Shown: positions 46,563 through 55,211 of the stretch, one piece after another
Layout: each line of letters begins with the position of its first letter
Position numbering within the stretch: position 1 is the first letter of the stretch
From: an uncultured Psychrobacter sp.
GTDB taxonomy: Bacteria > Pseudomonadota > Gammaproteobacteria > Pseudomonadales > Moraxellaceae
Length of the DNA stretch: 64,000 nt
Direction: 5' to 3'
NCBI RefSeq assembly: GCF_947488565.1
Contig: NZ_CANKZC010000005.1
Location: 124,001 to 188,000, forward strand
Position numbers and translations under genes: made by a program
The notes under the pieces: model-generated
Told to the model about the DNA's origin: nothing
What the model saw: only the letters and a program-made list of their open reading frames with translations
Database searches by the model: none

Positions 46563-47471
46563 TTAAACACTCGCCCCAACCGCGCGTGCCACCGCAATCC
46601 CTTCGTCAATGGTCAAAAATTTACGCTGACTTGGGCTGTCTTTATAAATAATTTCACCCTCTTGAAATATCAGGCACTCATTGACAGCCAATTGTTGCCA
46701 TTTTTCATTTTCAGTGAGTGGTACGGTAACTAGTATCGTTACTTTATCCGTATCTGTAGTCACATCACTAAAGTTAATCGCCAAATCATCATCCGCCAAT
46801 TTTGCTTCACCAAATGGCGCTTGGCGGGTCAAATAAAATAACAAGCTACCTGCATAAGCCAGTTGCCAGCGTCCGTTGGATATTAGGCAATTAAACAAGC
46901 CATTGGCGGATAAATAACGGCATTGGGTGGTCAAAAAGTTAAACAGCGTCTTGTCGTCAGGACGGGTCTTAAAGCTACTCTTTAAGCGATTGACCAGATA
47001 ACAAAAAGCCATTTCAGAGTCTGTTGAGCCAACAGGCTGGCAGTGCGTGGCGTTGCCATTATCTTGCAGACGCTGGCAGCGCTTGATAAATTCGCTATTC
47101 ATCTGTCCATTGTGGGCAAATACCCACTGCTCACCCCAGACTTCACGGACAAAAGGATGGGTGTTAGCCAAGCAGTTCTGTCCTTGGGTCGCTTTACGAA
47201 TATGAGCGATGACATTCATGGCTTTAATCGGATAATTATTGACCAAATCAGCCACCGGTGACAGATGGCTTGGGCGATTGTCATGAAACAAGCGTAGTCC
47301 GGTTGAGTCATTTGCTCCTTCGCCATTATTGGTGCAGTCACTACGTTCAAAAAAAGCAATACCAAAACCATCTTCATGGCTATCAGTCATACCGCCGCGG
47401 CGACGAAACCCTGCAAAGCTAAAACCGATATCGGTTGGGGTATTACAGTTCATTCCTAGGAGTTGGCACAT
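46563..47471 (-). CDS. Class II glutamine amidotransferase (YafJ-like)
   Basis: A 302-residue protein of the Gn-AT type II fold. The catalytic Cys is residue 2 (MCQLLGMNCN). Other marks are FRRRGGMTDSHEDGFGIAFFE, IAHIRKATQG, NTHPFVREVWGEQWVFAHNGQ and GSTDSEMAF. These are standalone amidotransferase domains of unknown acceptor, unlike GlmS or PurF. Its ATG directly follows the stop of the DUF2007 gene, so the two are coupled. Confidence 0.9.
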   Translation of the reverse strand: MCQLLGMNCNTPTDIGFSFAGFRRRGGMTDSHEDGFGIAFFERSDCTNNGEGANDSTGLRLFHDNRPSHLSPVADLVNNYPIKAMNVIAHIRKATQGQNCLANTHPFVREVWGEQWVFAHNGQMNSEFIKRCQRLQDNGNATHCQPVGSTDSEMAFCYLVNRLKSSFKTRPDDKTLFNFLTTQCRYLSANGLFNCLISNGRWQLAYAGSLLFYLTRQAPFGEAKLADDDLAINFSDVTTDTDKVTILVTVPLTENEKWQQLAVNECLIFQEGEIIYKDSPSQRKFLTIDEGIAVARAVGASV

Positions 47472-47816
47472 TTATGATTTACCGCCTTGGTTACTTTGAT
47501 TGTCTAAGCTGTGTTTGTGTTCTTGCATGACATTGTCCTGTGTCACTGTTGTAATACCAAGCTCTGCATCGCTCATATTATCCAGTAGCACTTCACCTGC
47601 CGTCTCGCTATCGATATTATCTAATATACTCTGCGCGTGCGCCAAATCTTCATCTTGCACCCAAAGCACGATACCAGAATTCATACCCGGAATGGCGCTA
47701 AGGGCTTGTAAAGACACAGTAATGCCGTTATTACGTAGCAAATTGGCATGCAGCTCACCTTGGATGTTGGTGTCATAGCGTGCCAGTTTGTGCCAGTTAT
47801 CAACTTGATCGGTCAT
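47472..47816 (-). CDS. DUF2007 domain protein
   Basis: A 114-residue protein. The first 70 residues form the DUF2007 (putative signal-transducing) domain: WHKLARYDTNIQGELHANLLRNNGI then a hydrophobic VLWVQDEDLAHAQSILDNI end. The rest is an acidic, Gln/Asn-rich tail. Start ATG has AAGGT at 7-8 nt. It is directly upstream of the amidotransferase gene and 41 nt downstream of thrB on the same strand. Confidence 0.82.
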   Translation of the reverse strand: MTDQVDNWHKLARYDTNIQGELHANLLRNNGITVSLQALSAIPGMNSGIVLWVQDEDLAHAQSILDNIDSETAGEVLLDNMSDAELGITTVTQDNVMQEHKHSLDNQSNQGGKS

Positions 47817-47857
47817 AGGGTTACCTTTGGGGTTAAGACAGAAATCGTTAAAACACT

Positions 47858-49030
47858 CTATACCAATTGATCGAGCGCATACTCTTTGATGATAACATTA
47901 CTATTATCGTTTAAAGTAGCACGCGCTTGCTCAGCCTGGGTAATATCACTAAATATGCCCTCGACATAATTATTGCTTTCACTATTTAATAATACAAATA
48001 CTGTCTCTTGTGCTTTTTCGACATGCGACCAGTGATAAGCGGCCAAACGCTTCATCAAATCAGGGTTTTTGACCATGATATTGTCGCCAGTCCGTCCCTC
48101 AGTGCGGTTATAGTAAATGACGTTAAGACGTAGTAGCCAAAAAATCACGGCCGCTTTGGCAAGCATCACTGGCAATGCACGTTTTTCATCTTCGCCAAGC
48201 GCACGTTTAGACTCATACCCTTGCAAAAAGGCGTTCATTTTTTGACGATCAAAATTGACCGTTTCGCTTTGCTCAGCGTCACCCCACGTGGTACAAAAAT
48301 CATTAATGGTAATAGCAATATCCATCACGTAATGCTCAACGCTAACCTCAGTAAAATCAAGTAAGCCCGTTAATGTCTCATTATCTTTTTGCAAATTCCA
48401 CAAAGTATTATCCGCAAACATATCGAGATGACACAAGCCTTTTGGTAAGCTGGTAAGTGGTAAGTTCGAGTAAGCCTGCCAAATATCGCGCATTAATTTG
48501 GCTTCATCACCGGGCATAAACTGCATTTCACGGTCGCTTACCTCTCCCCATGGATAAAGTGGCACGCCGTAATCCTGCGCAGGCTGTAGCGCTTGCAGGG
48601 TTTCATGCAACATCGCTAACGCTGCGCCAATCTCGTGACACATCGCCGGCGTAGTCTGCTTGGGATGCGCCCCTGCCAAACACGGTACGATCGTAATGGC
48701 TTTATCTTCATAGCGGATGACATAGCGTTTATCATCTTGACTATCGCTAGGCTTTTCGTGACCTTCACGCAAAGCTAGTGGCGCGGCTACTGGTAACTTG
48801 CCCGTTAGCTGATTGAGAATAACGGCCATTTTTTCGATATCTTCTGGTGGTCGCTCTTCAAATAAAGTGAAAACATAGGAGTGCTGACCGTCGTGGTCAT
48901 CAGTGGTCTGAATAAACCAGTTCGAGTTTTTGATGCCTTGGGTAATGGGTATAGCGCGCTTAAAGGACACACCAAAACTTGAGCAAAAGGCGGCAAATTG
49001 ATCATCGGTTAACTGGGTATAGACGGACAT
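47858..49030 (-). CDS. thrB: Homoserine kinase, protein-kinase (ThrB2/APH) fold
   Basis: Phosphorylates homoserine for threonine synthesis. It belongs to the aminoglycoside-phosphotransferase-like homoserine kinases of Pseudomonas and relatives: MSVYTQLTDDQFAAFCSSFGV, ITQGIKNSNWFIQT, catalytic GLCHLDMFADNTLW and metal-binding LTGLLDFTEVSVEHYVMDIAI are clear. At 390 residues it is longer than the Pseudomonas enzyme (about 316). Part of the excess is a C-terminal segment of about 50 residues after HWSHVEKAQ, resembling a small separate beta-alpha-beta unit. Possible operon with the two downstream genes. Confidence 0.9.
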   Translation of the reverse strand: MSVYTQLTDDQFAAFCSSFGVSFKRAIPITQGIKNSNWFIQTTDDHDGQHSYVFTLFEERPPEDIEKMAVILNQLTGKLPVAAPLALREGHEKPSDSQDDKRYVIRYEDKAITIVPCLAGAHPKQTTPAMCHEIGAALAMLHETLQALQPAQDYGVPLYPWGEVSDREMQFMPGDEAKLMRDIWQAYSNLPLTSLPKGLCHLDMFADNTLWNLQKDNETLTGLLDFTEVSVEHYVMDIAITINDFCTTWGDAEQSETVNFDRQKMNAFLQGYESKRALGEDEKRALPVMLAKAAVIFWLLRLNVIYYNRTEGRTGDNIMVKNPDLMKRLAAYHWSHVEKAQETVFVLLNSESNNYVEGIFSDITQAEQARATLNDNSNVIIKEYALDQLV

Positions 49031-49216
49031 GACATCTCACTTTTGGCAAAAAAATAAAGAAATAAGGTAAATTTAGACGCTGACGACAGCAATTGTACCG
49101 CGTATGACAAAACTATGATGAAAAGCATAATAATCTTGCGAAAACCTGCCTGATATGGCGGTGATTTTGCTAGACTAGCGCTTAAAGAATGAATTAATTA
49201 TAAGGTGAAAGACCCT

Positions 49217-49999
49217 ATGTTAGCAAAGCGTATCATCCCTTGTTTGGACGTAGACAATGGACGCGTGGTCAAAGGCGTACAGTTTGTCGATATCAAAGAT
49301 GCAGGTGACCCTGTCGAAGTGGCGCAGCGTTACAACGAACAAGGCGCTGACGAGATTACTTTTTTAGATATTACTGCCACCAGTGATGAACGCGATACCA
49401 CCTATCATACCGTTGAGCGCATGGCTGAGACGGTGTTTGTGCCCTTAACCGTTGGCGGTGGCGTGCGAAAAATCGCCGATATTCGCAATTTGCTTAACGC
49501 GGGCGCCGACAAAGTCGCCATTAACTCAGCTGCCGTATTTACTCCGGAGTTCGTCGGTGAAGCTGCGCAAAAATTTGGTAACCAATGTATTGTCGTCGCT
49601 ATCGATGCCAAGCGCGTTGCAGATATCGAAGTGAATGGCATCATCACACCGCGTTGGGAGATTTTTACTCATGGCGGCCGTAAGCCAACGGGTATTGATG
49701 CGGTCGCTTGGGCGAGCAAAATGGCCGATCTTGGCGCAGGCGAATTGCTCGTCACCTCGATGGACGGTGACGGTACCAAAAAAGGCTATGATTTGGCGCT
49801 GATGCGTGAAATTACCAGCCGCGTTAATGTGCCTGTCATTGCCTCTGGCGGCGTTGGTAATTTAGAACATTTAGCGGAAGGGGTATTACAAGGCGGCGTC
49901 GATGCAGTGCTGGCTGCCAGCATTTTTCACTTTGGCGAGTACACGGTACAAGAAGCCAAACAATATATGGCCGCACGCGGTATTGAAATGCGCTTATAA
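49217..49999 (+). CDS. hisF: Imidazole glycerol phosphate synthase cyclase subunit HisF
   Basis: Forms IGP and AICAR from PRFAR with ammonia from HisH, in histidine synthesis. The (beta/alpha)8 barrel shows [23 protein letters not shown] (catalytic Asp11-equivalent), [47 protein letters not shown] (second catalytic Asp) and [16 protein letters not shown]. The start is ATG 49217 with AAGG 11 nt upstream; the GTG at 49205 lies within the ribosome-site area. No other his gene is next to it, so it is a lone copy here. Confidence 0.97.
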   Translation: MLAKRIIPCLDVDNGRVVKGVQFVDIKDAGDPVEVAQRYNEQGADEITFLDITATSDERDTTYHTVERMAETVFVPLTVGGGVRKIADIRNLLNAGADKVAINSAAVFTPEFVGEAAQKFGNQCIVVAIDAKRVADIEVNGIITPRWEIFTHGGRKPTGIDAVAWASKMADLGAGELLVTSMDGDGTKKGYDLALMREITSRVNVPVIASGGVGNLEHLAEGVLQGGVDAVLAASIFHFGEYTVQEAKQYMAARGIEMRL

Positions 50000-50065
50000 T
50001 ACAGACATTATAAAATAGATACATTATATTTTAACGCGCGGCTGGGATGCTTTTTTTAAACATAA

Positions 50066-50119
50066 GTTGCGCAGCCTCTGGGCACGCAGCACGCAAGGAA
50101 AATTTATACCAGTCGCGCT
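50066..50119. repeat. Palindromic repeat family C, copy 2 (partial)
   Basis: Shares with 46435-46491 the blocks TTGCGCAGC, TCTG and GCAAGGAAAATTTATACCAG, with a shorter middle. The left inverted arm is missing. It lies between hisF and ribH. Confidence 0.7.
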
Positions 50120-50257
50120 GTATCGTTTTTACATTAGATCAGGGCCTGTAAAGTAAAAACTTATTGCTAAAAAATGCTATCATAGTCAACGACTTATTTT
50201 CGCTTGTTTCATTATTTAATCACTATTCAACAATTAATAAAATCAGAGGATACCTTT

Positions 50258-50779
50258 ATGTCAAATTTACAGCAGCAGCGCAATGACGTTACTCATATCG
50301 ATGGTAACTTACACCAAAATGAGAACGCCCGTATCGGTATCGTGGTCGGTCGTTTTAATGGTTTTGTCGTTGAGTCATTAGTCGATGGTGCTATCGATGC
50401 CCTACTACGTCATGGTGTATTGGGTAGCAATATTACTGTCATTCGTGTGCCGGGCGCGTTTGAGTTGCCATTGGTTGCCCAGCGTGCTGCTGAGTCTGAT
50501 CGCTTTGATGCGATTGTTGCGCTAGGCGCGATTATCCGTGGTAGCACGCCGCATTTTGACTTTGTCGCTAGCGAATCAGCCAAAGGTCTTAGCAGCGTTG
50601 CGATTGATTATAATATCCCTGTGGCCAATGGCGTGATCACAACCGATAGTATCGAGCAAGCGATTGAGCGCTCTGGCACTAAAGCGGGTAATAAAGGCTC
50701 TGAAGCAGCGATGGTGGTGCTTGAGATGTTGGCGGTATTATCACAGCTAGATATCGACGACGACAGTGACGACGCTTAA
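50258..50779 (+). CDS. ribH: 6,7-dimethyl-8-ribityllumazine synthase
   Basis: The penultimate enzyme of riboflavin synthesis, forming an icosahedral or pentameric shell. Motifs: [64 protein letters not shown] and [27 protein letters not shown]. 173 residues with a 28-residue polar N-terminus. ATG 50258 has AGAGGA 7 nt upstream; an upstream TTG at 50204 is rejected. Heads the conserved ribH-nusB-thiL-pgpA order. Confidence 0.97.
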   Translation: MSNLQQQRNDVTHIDGNLHQNENARIGIVVGRFNGFVVESLVDGAIDALLRHGVLGSNITVIRVPGAFELPLVAQRAAESDRFDAIVALGAIIRGSTPHFDFVASESAKGLSSVAIDYNIPVANGVITTDSIEQAIERSGTKAGNKGSEAAMVVLEMLAVLSQLDIDDDSDDA

Positions 50780-50985
50780 TTGCTTTTCAAAATGATTGAT
50801 TGCTAATTGTATTAATTAGCTTATACATATGATTCTCGGTTATTTTTATTGGAACGATGGTCATAACTATGGCTCTGATAAAACTGTAGTAAACATTTAA
50901 AACTGACTGGTGATATCTGCCTGTCGACCACTATTTAACATCTTATTTTTACCCTTATTATTTTAAAACTAGGTATAAACCCCTT

Positions 50986-51849
50986 ATGACTGACCAACTC
51001 AAACGTGCGATTAATGCAGCAAAAACCGAGCAACCCAATACTGAACAAGCTAAAGCAACCGGTATAGCGAGCAGTAGTGCGGGTGATCAAAATTTTGATA
51101 TGAGTGAGTCTTCTTATAAGACCAGCCATACTGCTGTCCGTAAAGCACGACGTTTTGCTATGCAAGGCCTGTACGAATGGCTGGTGACTGACCGCCGTTT
51201 CGATATAGATGGCAAGCTTGGCTGGAAAGACAATGCACCCCATGATATCGCTGCCCGTACTCGCGCCACCAATGCCATGCATACCGTCCATATCGGCTAC
51301 TATCATGAAATGATGCGCGATATTCCAGAGCAAATCGAGGCATTGGACGTACTTATCAGTCAGCATCTTGATCGTGACATCAACAAATTAGACACCGTTG
51401 AGCACGCTATTTTATTGATTGGAGCTTATGAGCTACAAAACCGCTTAGAGATTCCATATAAAGTCGTACTCGATGAAGCCATGAAGCTCAATAACCACTT
51501 TGGTGCGACTGACGCCCATAAATTGATTAACGCTGTCCTTGATAAAATGGCAGTTGAGTTACGCGAAGTGGAAGTACAAGCAGATACCAAAGCCAATCTA
51601 CGCACTTCACAAAAAACGGCTGCTAAACCTGTAGTAAAAACTGATACGAATACAGATAACACTACCGATACACGTAGCATTGAAGAAAAACCAACTGCTT
51701 CAAATAAGCCACGTATCAGTGCTAATAATACCAACGTCAAACGCAATAGCGCTAGCAAAGCCAGTGCAAACATTAGTGACTTTAAGGCAAGTAAAAAAGA
51801 TAATGCCAAAAAAGATGACATTACTTCTGATGAAAAAAGCCAAGACTGA
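50986..51849 (+). CDS. nusB: Transcription antitermination factor NusB, with long tails
   Basis: NusB binds boxA RNA with NusE/S10 in rRNA antitermination. The all-helical core runs from about residue 47 ([16 protein letters not shown]) to 203, with [61 protein letters not shown]. The total of 287 residues is about double the family length. There is a 45-residue polar N-terminus and an 85-residue Lys/Thr/Asn/Ser-rich C-terminal tail that looks disordered. Its stop lies 2 nt before the thiL start. Confidence 0.93.
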   Translation: MTDQLKRAINAAKTEQPNTEQAKATGIASSSAGDQNFDMSESSYKTSHTAVRKARRFAMQGLYEWLVTDRRFDIDGKLGWKDNAPHDIAARTRATNAMHTVHIGYYHEMMRDIPEQIEALDVLISQHLDRDINKLDTVEHAILLIGAYELQNRLEIPYKVVLDEAMKLNNHFGATDAHKLINAVLDKMAVELREVEVQADTKANLRTSQKTAAKPVVKTDTNTDNTTDTRSIEEKPTASNKPRISANNTNVKRNSASKASANISDFKASKKDNAKKDDITSDEKSQD

Positions 51850-51851
51850 CC

Positions 51852-52868
51852 ATGAATGAATTTGAGCTGATCGAGCGCATATTTACACAAATGCAAGCAG
51901 CACATTCTTTAGCTGATGATGTCGAAAAAGGCATTGGCGATGATGCGTCGGTGATGGCATTGCCTGCAGGCACGCGCTTGGTCAGCTGTATTGACACCTT
52001 GGTTCAAGGTCGACACTTTAGTGCCGATTGGGATGAAATAAACAAACTGGCCTTCCAAATTGGTTATAAAGCAGTGGCAGTCAATGTTTCAGATATCGCT
52101 GCTATGGGCGCAACGCCGCATAGTATTTTGCTGGCGCTGGCACTGCCTGAGCGTTTGGCAACTGAGACTTGGCTCATAAACTTTGCTAAAGGCTTGTTTC
52201 ATGCCTGCAAGCTGTTTGACGTGACCCTTATTGGCGGTGATACCACGCGCAGTGAGAACTTAGTACTCAGCGTTAGCGCACAAGGGTTATTAGCCGCAAG
52301 CACGCCAGCAGTCTATCGCTCGGGCGCCCAAGTCGGCGACAAAGTTTATGTCTCAGGCACCCTTGGTGATGCCGCCTATGCTCTACAGCACCCTAACAGC
52401 CGCCAAGGTTTAGAGCTGGCTCATCGTTTGCATACGCCTACGCCGCGTATTGCCTTAGGTTCAGCGTTAGCACAAATTGGCGCAACGGCGATGATAGATA
52501 TCTCAGATGGCCTATATCAAGACCTTGGACATATCTGCAAGCAGAGCGCTGTTGGTATGCGCATTGATTTGGAGCAGCTGCCGGCTAGCCAACCCTTAGC
52601 AAGCGTTGATTTAGCTGAACGTTTATTATGTCAGCTGACGGGTGGCGATGATTACGAATTGGCGTTTACCTTACCTGCTCATATTGAGCCGCCTACTATT
52701 AATAGCAGTAACACGCAAGTCACCTGTATTGGTGAAGTGATAGCCGTAAACGAGGCAGATAGTTTACGACCAGAGCTTTTGTATCAGGGCCAGCCAGTAA
52801 CGCCTACGCACCCTACCCCTTTTGCCACTTGGCCGACTCTTACTGGTTACCAACATTTTGCAGGTTAA
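51852..52868 (+). CDS. thiL: Thiamine-monophosphate kinase ThiL
   Basis: Phosphorylates thiamine monophosphate to the active diphosphate. Motifs of the PurM-like ATPase fold: NEFELIERIF, GIGDDASVMALPAG, VAVNVSDIAAMGATP, LIGGDTTRSENLVLS, MIDISDGLYQDLGHI and LTGGDDYELAF. Length 338 is typical. It starts 2 nt after nusB and ends 3 nt before pgpA, so the three are cotranscribed. Confidence 0.96.
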   Translation: MNEFELIERIFTQMQAAHSLADDVEKGIGDDASVMALPAGTRLVSCIDTLVQGRHFSADWDEINKLAFQIGYKAVAVNVSDIAAMGATPHSILLALALPERLATETWLINFAKGLFHACKLFDVTLIGGDTTRSENLVLSVSAQGLLAASTPAVYRSGAQVGDKVYVSGTLGDAAYALQHPNSRQGLELAHRLHTPTPRIALGSALAQIGATAMIDISDGLYQDLGHICKQSAVGMRIDLEQLPASQPLASVDLAERLLCQLTGGDDYELAFTLPAHIEPPTINSSNTQVTCIGEVIAVNEADSLRPELLYQGQPVTPTHPTPFATWPTLTGYQHFAG

Positions 52869-52871
52869 TCC

Positions 52872-53453
52872 ATGACGGATCATGACTTATCTAAGCCCGA
52901 TATTCGTAAAGCAAACGATTGCCCACCGCTACCTACTAATGCCAGCCTACTTGACCGTATTATTTATTGGCTTGGTATTGGTTTAGGAAGCGGTCTACCT
53001 CGCCGTGCTCCGGGTACTTGGGGAACGGTTGGTGGTTTGATCGTTGCGATACCGCTTATGAGCTTAGGTTTTGTACCGTTTCTGATTATCACAATACTAT
53101 CTTGCATTATTGGTATCTGGATATGCGGTCGTACCTCTGATTTGATGCAAGGACATGACGATCCGCATATCGTTTGGGATGAGTGGGCTGGTATGTGGAT
53201 TACTTTATTGCCTTTTTCTTATACAGGTATTACTGTTACGAATTTTTGGCACGATATTTCACAAATTTTGTCTATTATTGCTCTTGTCATCGCATTTGTA
53301 CTTTTCCGCTTCTTTGATATCATTAAACCACCACCCATTGGTTGGGCAGATAAAAAAGTCTCAGGTGGTCTTGGTATTATGCTCGACGACATTATTGCCG
53401 GTATTATGGCCGCAGCTGTTTGGATTGTTGTTATGATAGGCATGCTAGTATAA
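52872..53453 (+). CDS. pgpA: Phosphatidylglycerophosphatase A
   Basis: Removes phosphate from phosphatidylglycerophosphate in the inner membrane, supplying phosphatidylglycerol (also the substrate of the cardiolipin synthase in this window). Motifs: GIGLGSGLPRRAPGTWGTVGG, DPHIVWDEWAGMWITL and the late FFDIIKPPPIGWADKKVSGGLGIMLDDIIAG. Several membrane segments. 193 residues with a polar N-terminus of about 25. Last gene of the ribH-pgpA block. Confidence 0.95.
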   Translation: MTDHDLSKPDIRKANDCPPLPTNASLLDRIIYWLGIGLGSGLPRRAPGTWGTVGGLIVAIPLMSLGFVPFLIITILSCIIGIWICGRTSDLMQGHDDPHIVWDEWAGMWITLLPFSYTGITVTNFWHDISQILSIIALVIAFVLFRFFDIIKPPPIGWADKKVSGGLGIMLDDIIAGIMAAAVWIVVMIGMLV

Positions 53454-53608
53454 ATAACTGCTATTTTAGCTAATTATGTTACAAACTACCTCATTACTAT
53501 AAACCCAACCATAACAAAGCATCATAATATTCACTTAAATGAATATGTTTTTCTCGACATTTGCGTTATAATCTTATCATATTCTGTTACACCTATTATA
53601 GAGTACTT

Positions 53609-54991
53609 ATGACAAATTCCCTTTCTGTAATTATCCTTGCTGCCGGAAAAGGCACGCGTATGCAGTCTGCTAAGCCAAAAGTTTTGCAGACATTAGCAGG
53701 TAAACCTCTATTAGGACACGTCTTAGACACTTGTGATGAGTTGACTGTTACTAAAACTATCGTGGTTTATGGTTTTGGTGGCGATCAAGTACAGACGGCG
53801 ATGGATAGTCAATATGCGCATTTACCAATTACATGGGTCGCGCAGACTGAACAGTTAGGTACAGGTCATGCTGTTAAAGTTGCCTTAGAGCAATTGCCAA
53901 AAGATGGCCAAAGCCTTATTTTATATGGTGACGTACCCCTAGTAAGCTGTCAGACTTTAGCGACACTACAAACAGCTAACATTGATGGCATGTCGATGCT
54001 GACGTTAACCGTGGACAATCCATTTGGATTGGGTCGTATCAAGCGTGATGCATCAGGAAATGTTGAAGCCATCGTTGAGCAAAAAGACGCTAGCACCGAT
54101 GAACAGCGTATTAAAGAGATCAACAGTGGCATTTATTGCGTTGATAATGCTCTGCTTCATAAATACTTGCCTGAATTATCAAATGACAATGCGCAACAAG
54201 AATACTATTTGACCGATATCGTCAAAATGGCGGTTGCTGATGGTGTGACGATTGCAGCAATCGAGCCTGAACATACGTTTGAGATTGAAGGGGTTAACAA
54301 CCGTCAACAATTGGCCAGCTTAGAACGTACTTGGCAAAATAAGCTCGTCGCTGACTTGCAAGAAGATGGTGTACAGTTTGCTGACCCGACTCGTGTTGAT
54401 ATACGTGGTACGCTAAGCGTGGGTCAAGATGTGTTCGTCGATGTCGGTGTAGTATTTGAAGGTGACTGTACTTTAGGTGACAATGTCTATATCGAAGCTG
54501 GCTGTGTTATCAAAAATACTCAGATTGGCAATGCTTGTCATATCAAACCGTACTGCGTGCTTGATCGCGCTGAAGTCGGCGCTGGCGTTGATGTTGGCCC
54601 TTTTGCAAACTTGCGCCCTGACACCGTATTATCTGACAACAGTAAAGTTGGCAACTTTGTTGAGATTAAAAAGTCGACTATCGGTCATGGCAGTAAAGTC
54701 AATCACCTCAGTTACGTTGGCGATGCGACCGTAGGTACTGATGTCAATATTGGTGCTGGGGTCATTACCTGTAACTATGATGGTGTGAATAAGTCGCAAA
54801 CTATTATTAACAATAATGCTTTTGTTGGCTCCAATGTGAGTTTGGTTGCTCCAGTAACGGTTGGCGATACTGCGGTAGTTGCGGCAGGATCTGTAATTAC
54901 AGAAGATGTTGATAGTAATGCGTTGGCTTTGGGCCGTGCTCGTCAGGTACAAAAAGCAGATTTTCAACGTCCAACTAAAAAGTCGAAATAG
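53609..54991 (+). CDS. glmU: Bifunctional GlmU: N-acetyltransferase and UDP-GlcNAc pyrophosphorylase
   Basis: Makes UDP-GlcNAc from glucosamine-1-phosphate. The N-terminal uridyltransferase begins LSVIILAAGKGTRMQSAKPKVL and has TEQLGTGHAV and LYGDVPL; the C-terminal left-handed beta-helix acetyltransferase has hexapeptide repeats through GPFANLRPDTVLSDNSKVGNFVEIKKS, NHLSYVGDA and GAGVITCNYDG. 460 residues from ATG 53609; an upstream TTG at 53561 is rejected. A TATAAT at 53568-53573 is a likely -10 box. Followed by glmS in the same direction. Confidence 0.97.
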   Translation: MTNSLSVIILAAGKGTRMQSAKPKVLQTLAGKPLLGHVLDTCDELTVTKTIVVYGFGGDQVQTAMDSQYAHLPITWVAQTEQLGTGHAVKVALEQLPKDGQSLILYGDVPLVSCQTLATLQTANIDGMSMLTLTVDNPFGLGRIKRDASGNVEAIVEQKDASTDEQRIKEINSGIYCVDNALLHKYLPELSNDNAQQEYYLTDIVKMAVADGVTIAAIEPEHTFEIEGVNNRQQLASLERTWQNKLVADLQEDGVQFADPTRVDIRGTLSVGQDVFVDVGVVFEGDCTLGDNVYIEAGCVIKNTQIGNACHIKPYCVLDRAEVGAGVDVGPFANLRPDTVLSDNSKVGNFVEIKKSTIGHGSKVNHLSYVGDATVGTDVNIGAGVITCNYDGVNKSQTIINNNAFVGSNVSLVAPVTVGDTAVVAAGSVITEDVDSNALALGRARQVQKADFQRPTKKSK

Positions 54992-55211
54992 TTAGCTGAT
55001 AGTAGTAAGTTTATAGTTAAGCGTTTAGTAGTAAAATTATAACCAACTTGAGCAGCGCGGCAGTTTTGCGGTGCTGCTTAATAATATGACTTATATATTA
55101 AATAACTTTTGAACACTCAAAGCTTTTTTACTTACTACTGATTTGTATACATTGTTTTTGATTCACTTTTATTTGTCTAACATCATTAAAAATTTAACTT
55201 AAGGAATAGCT

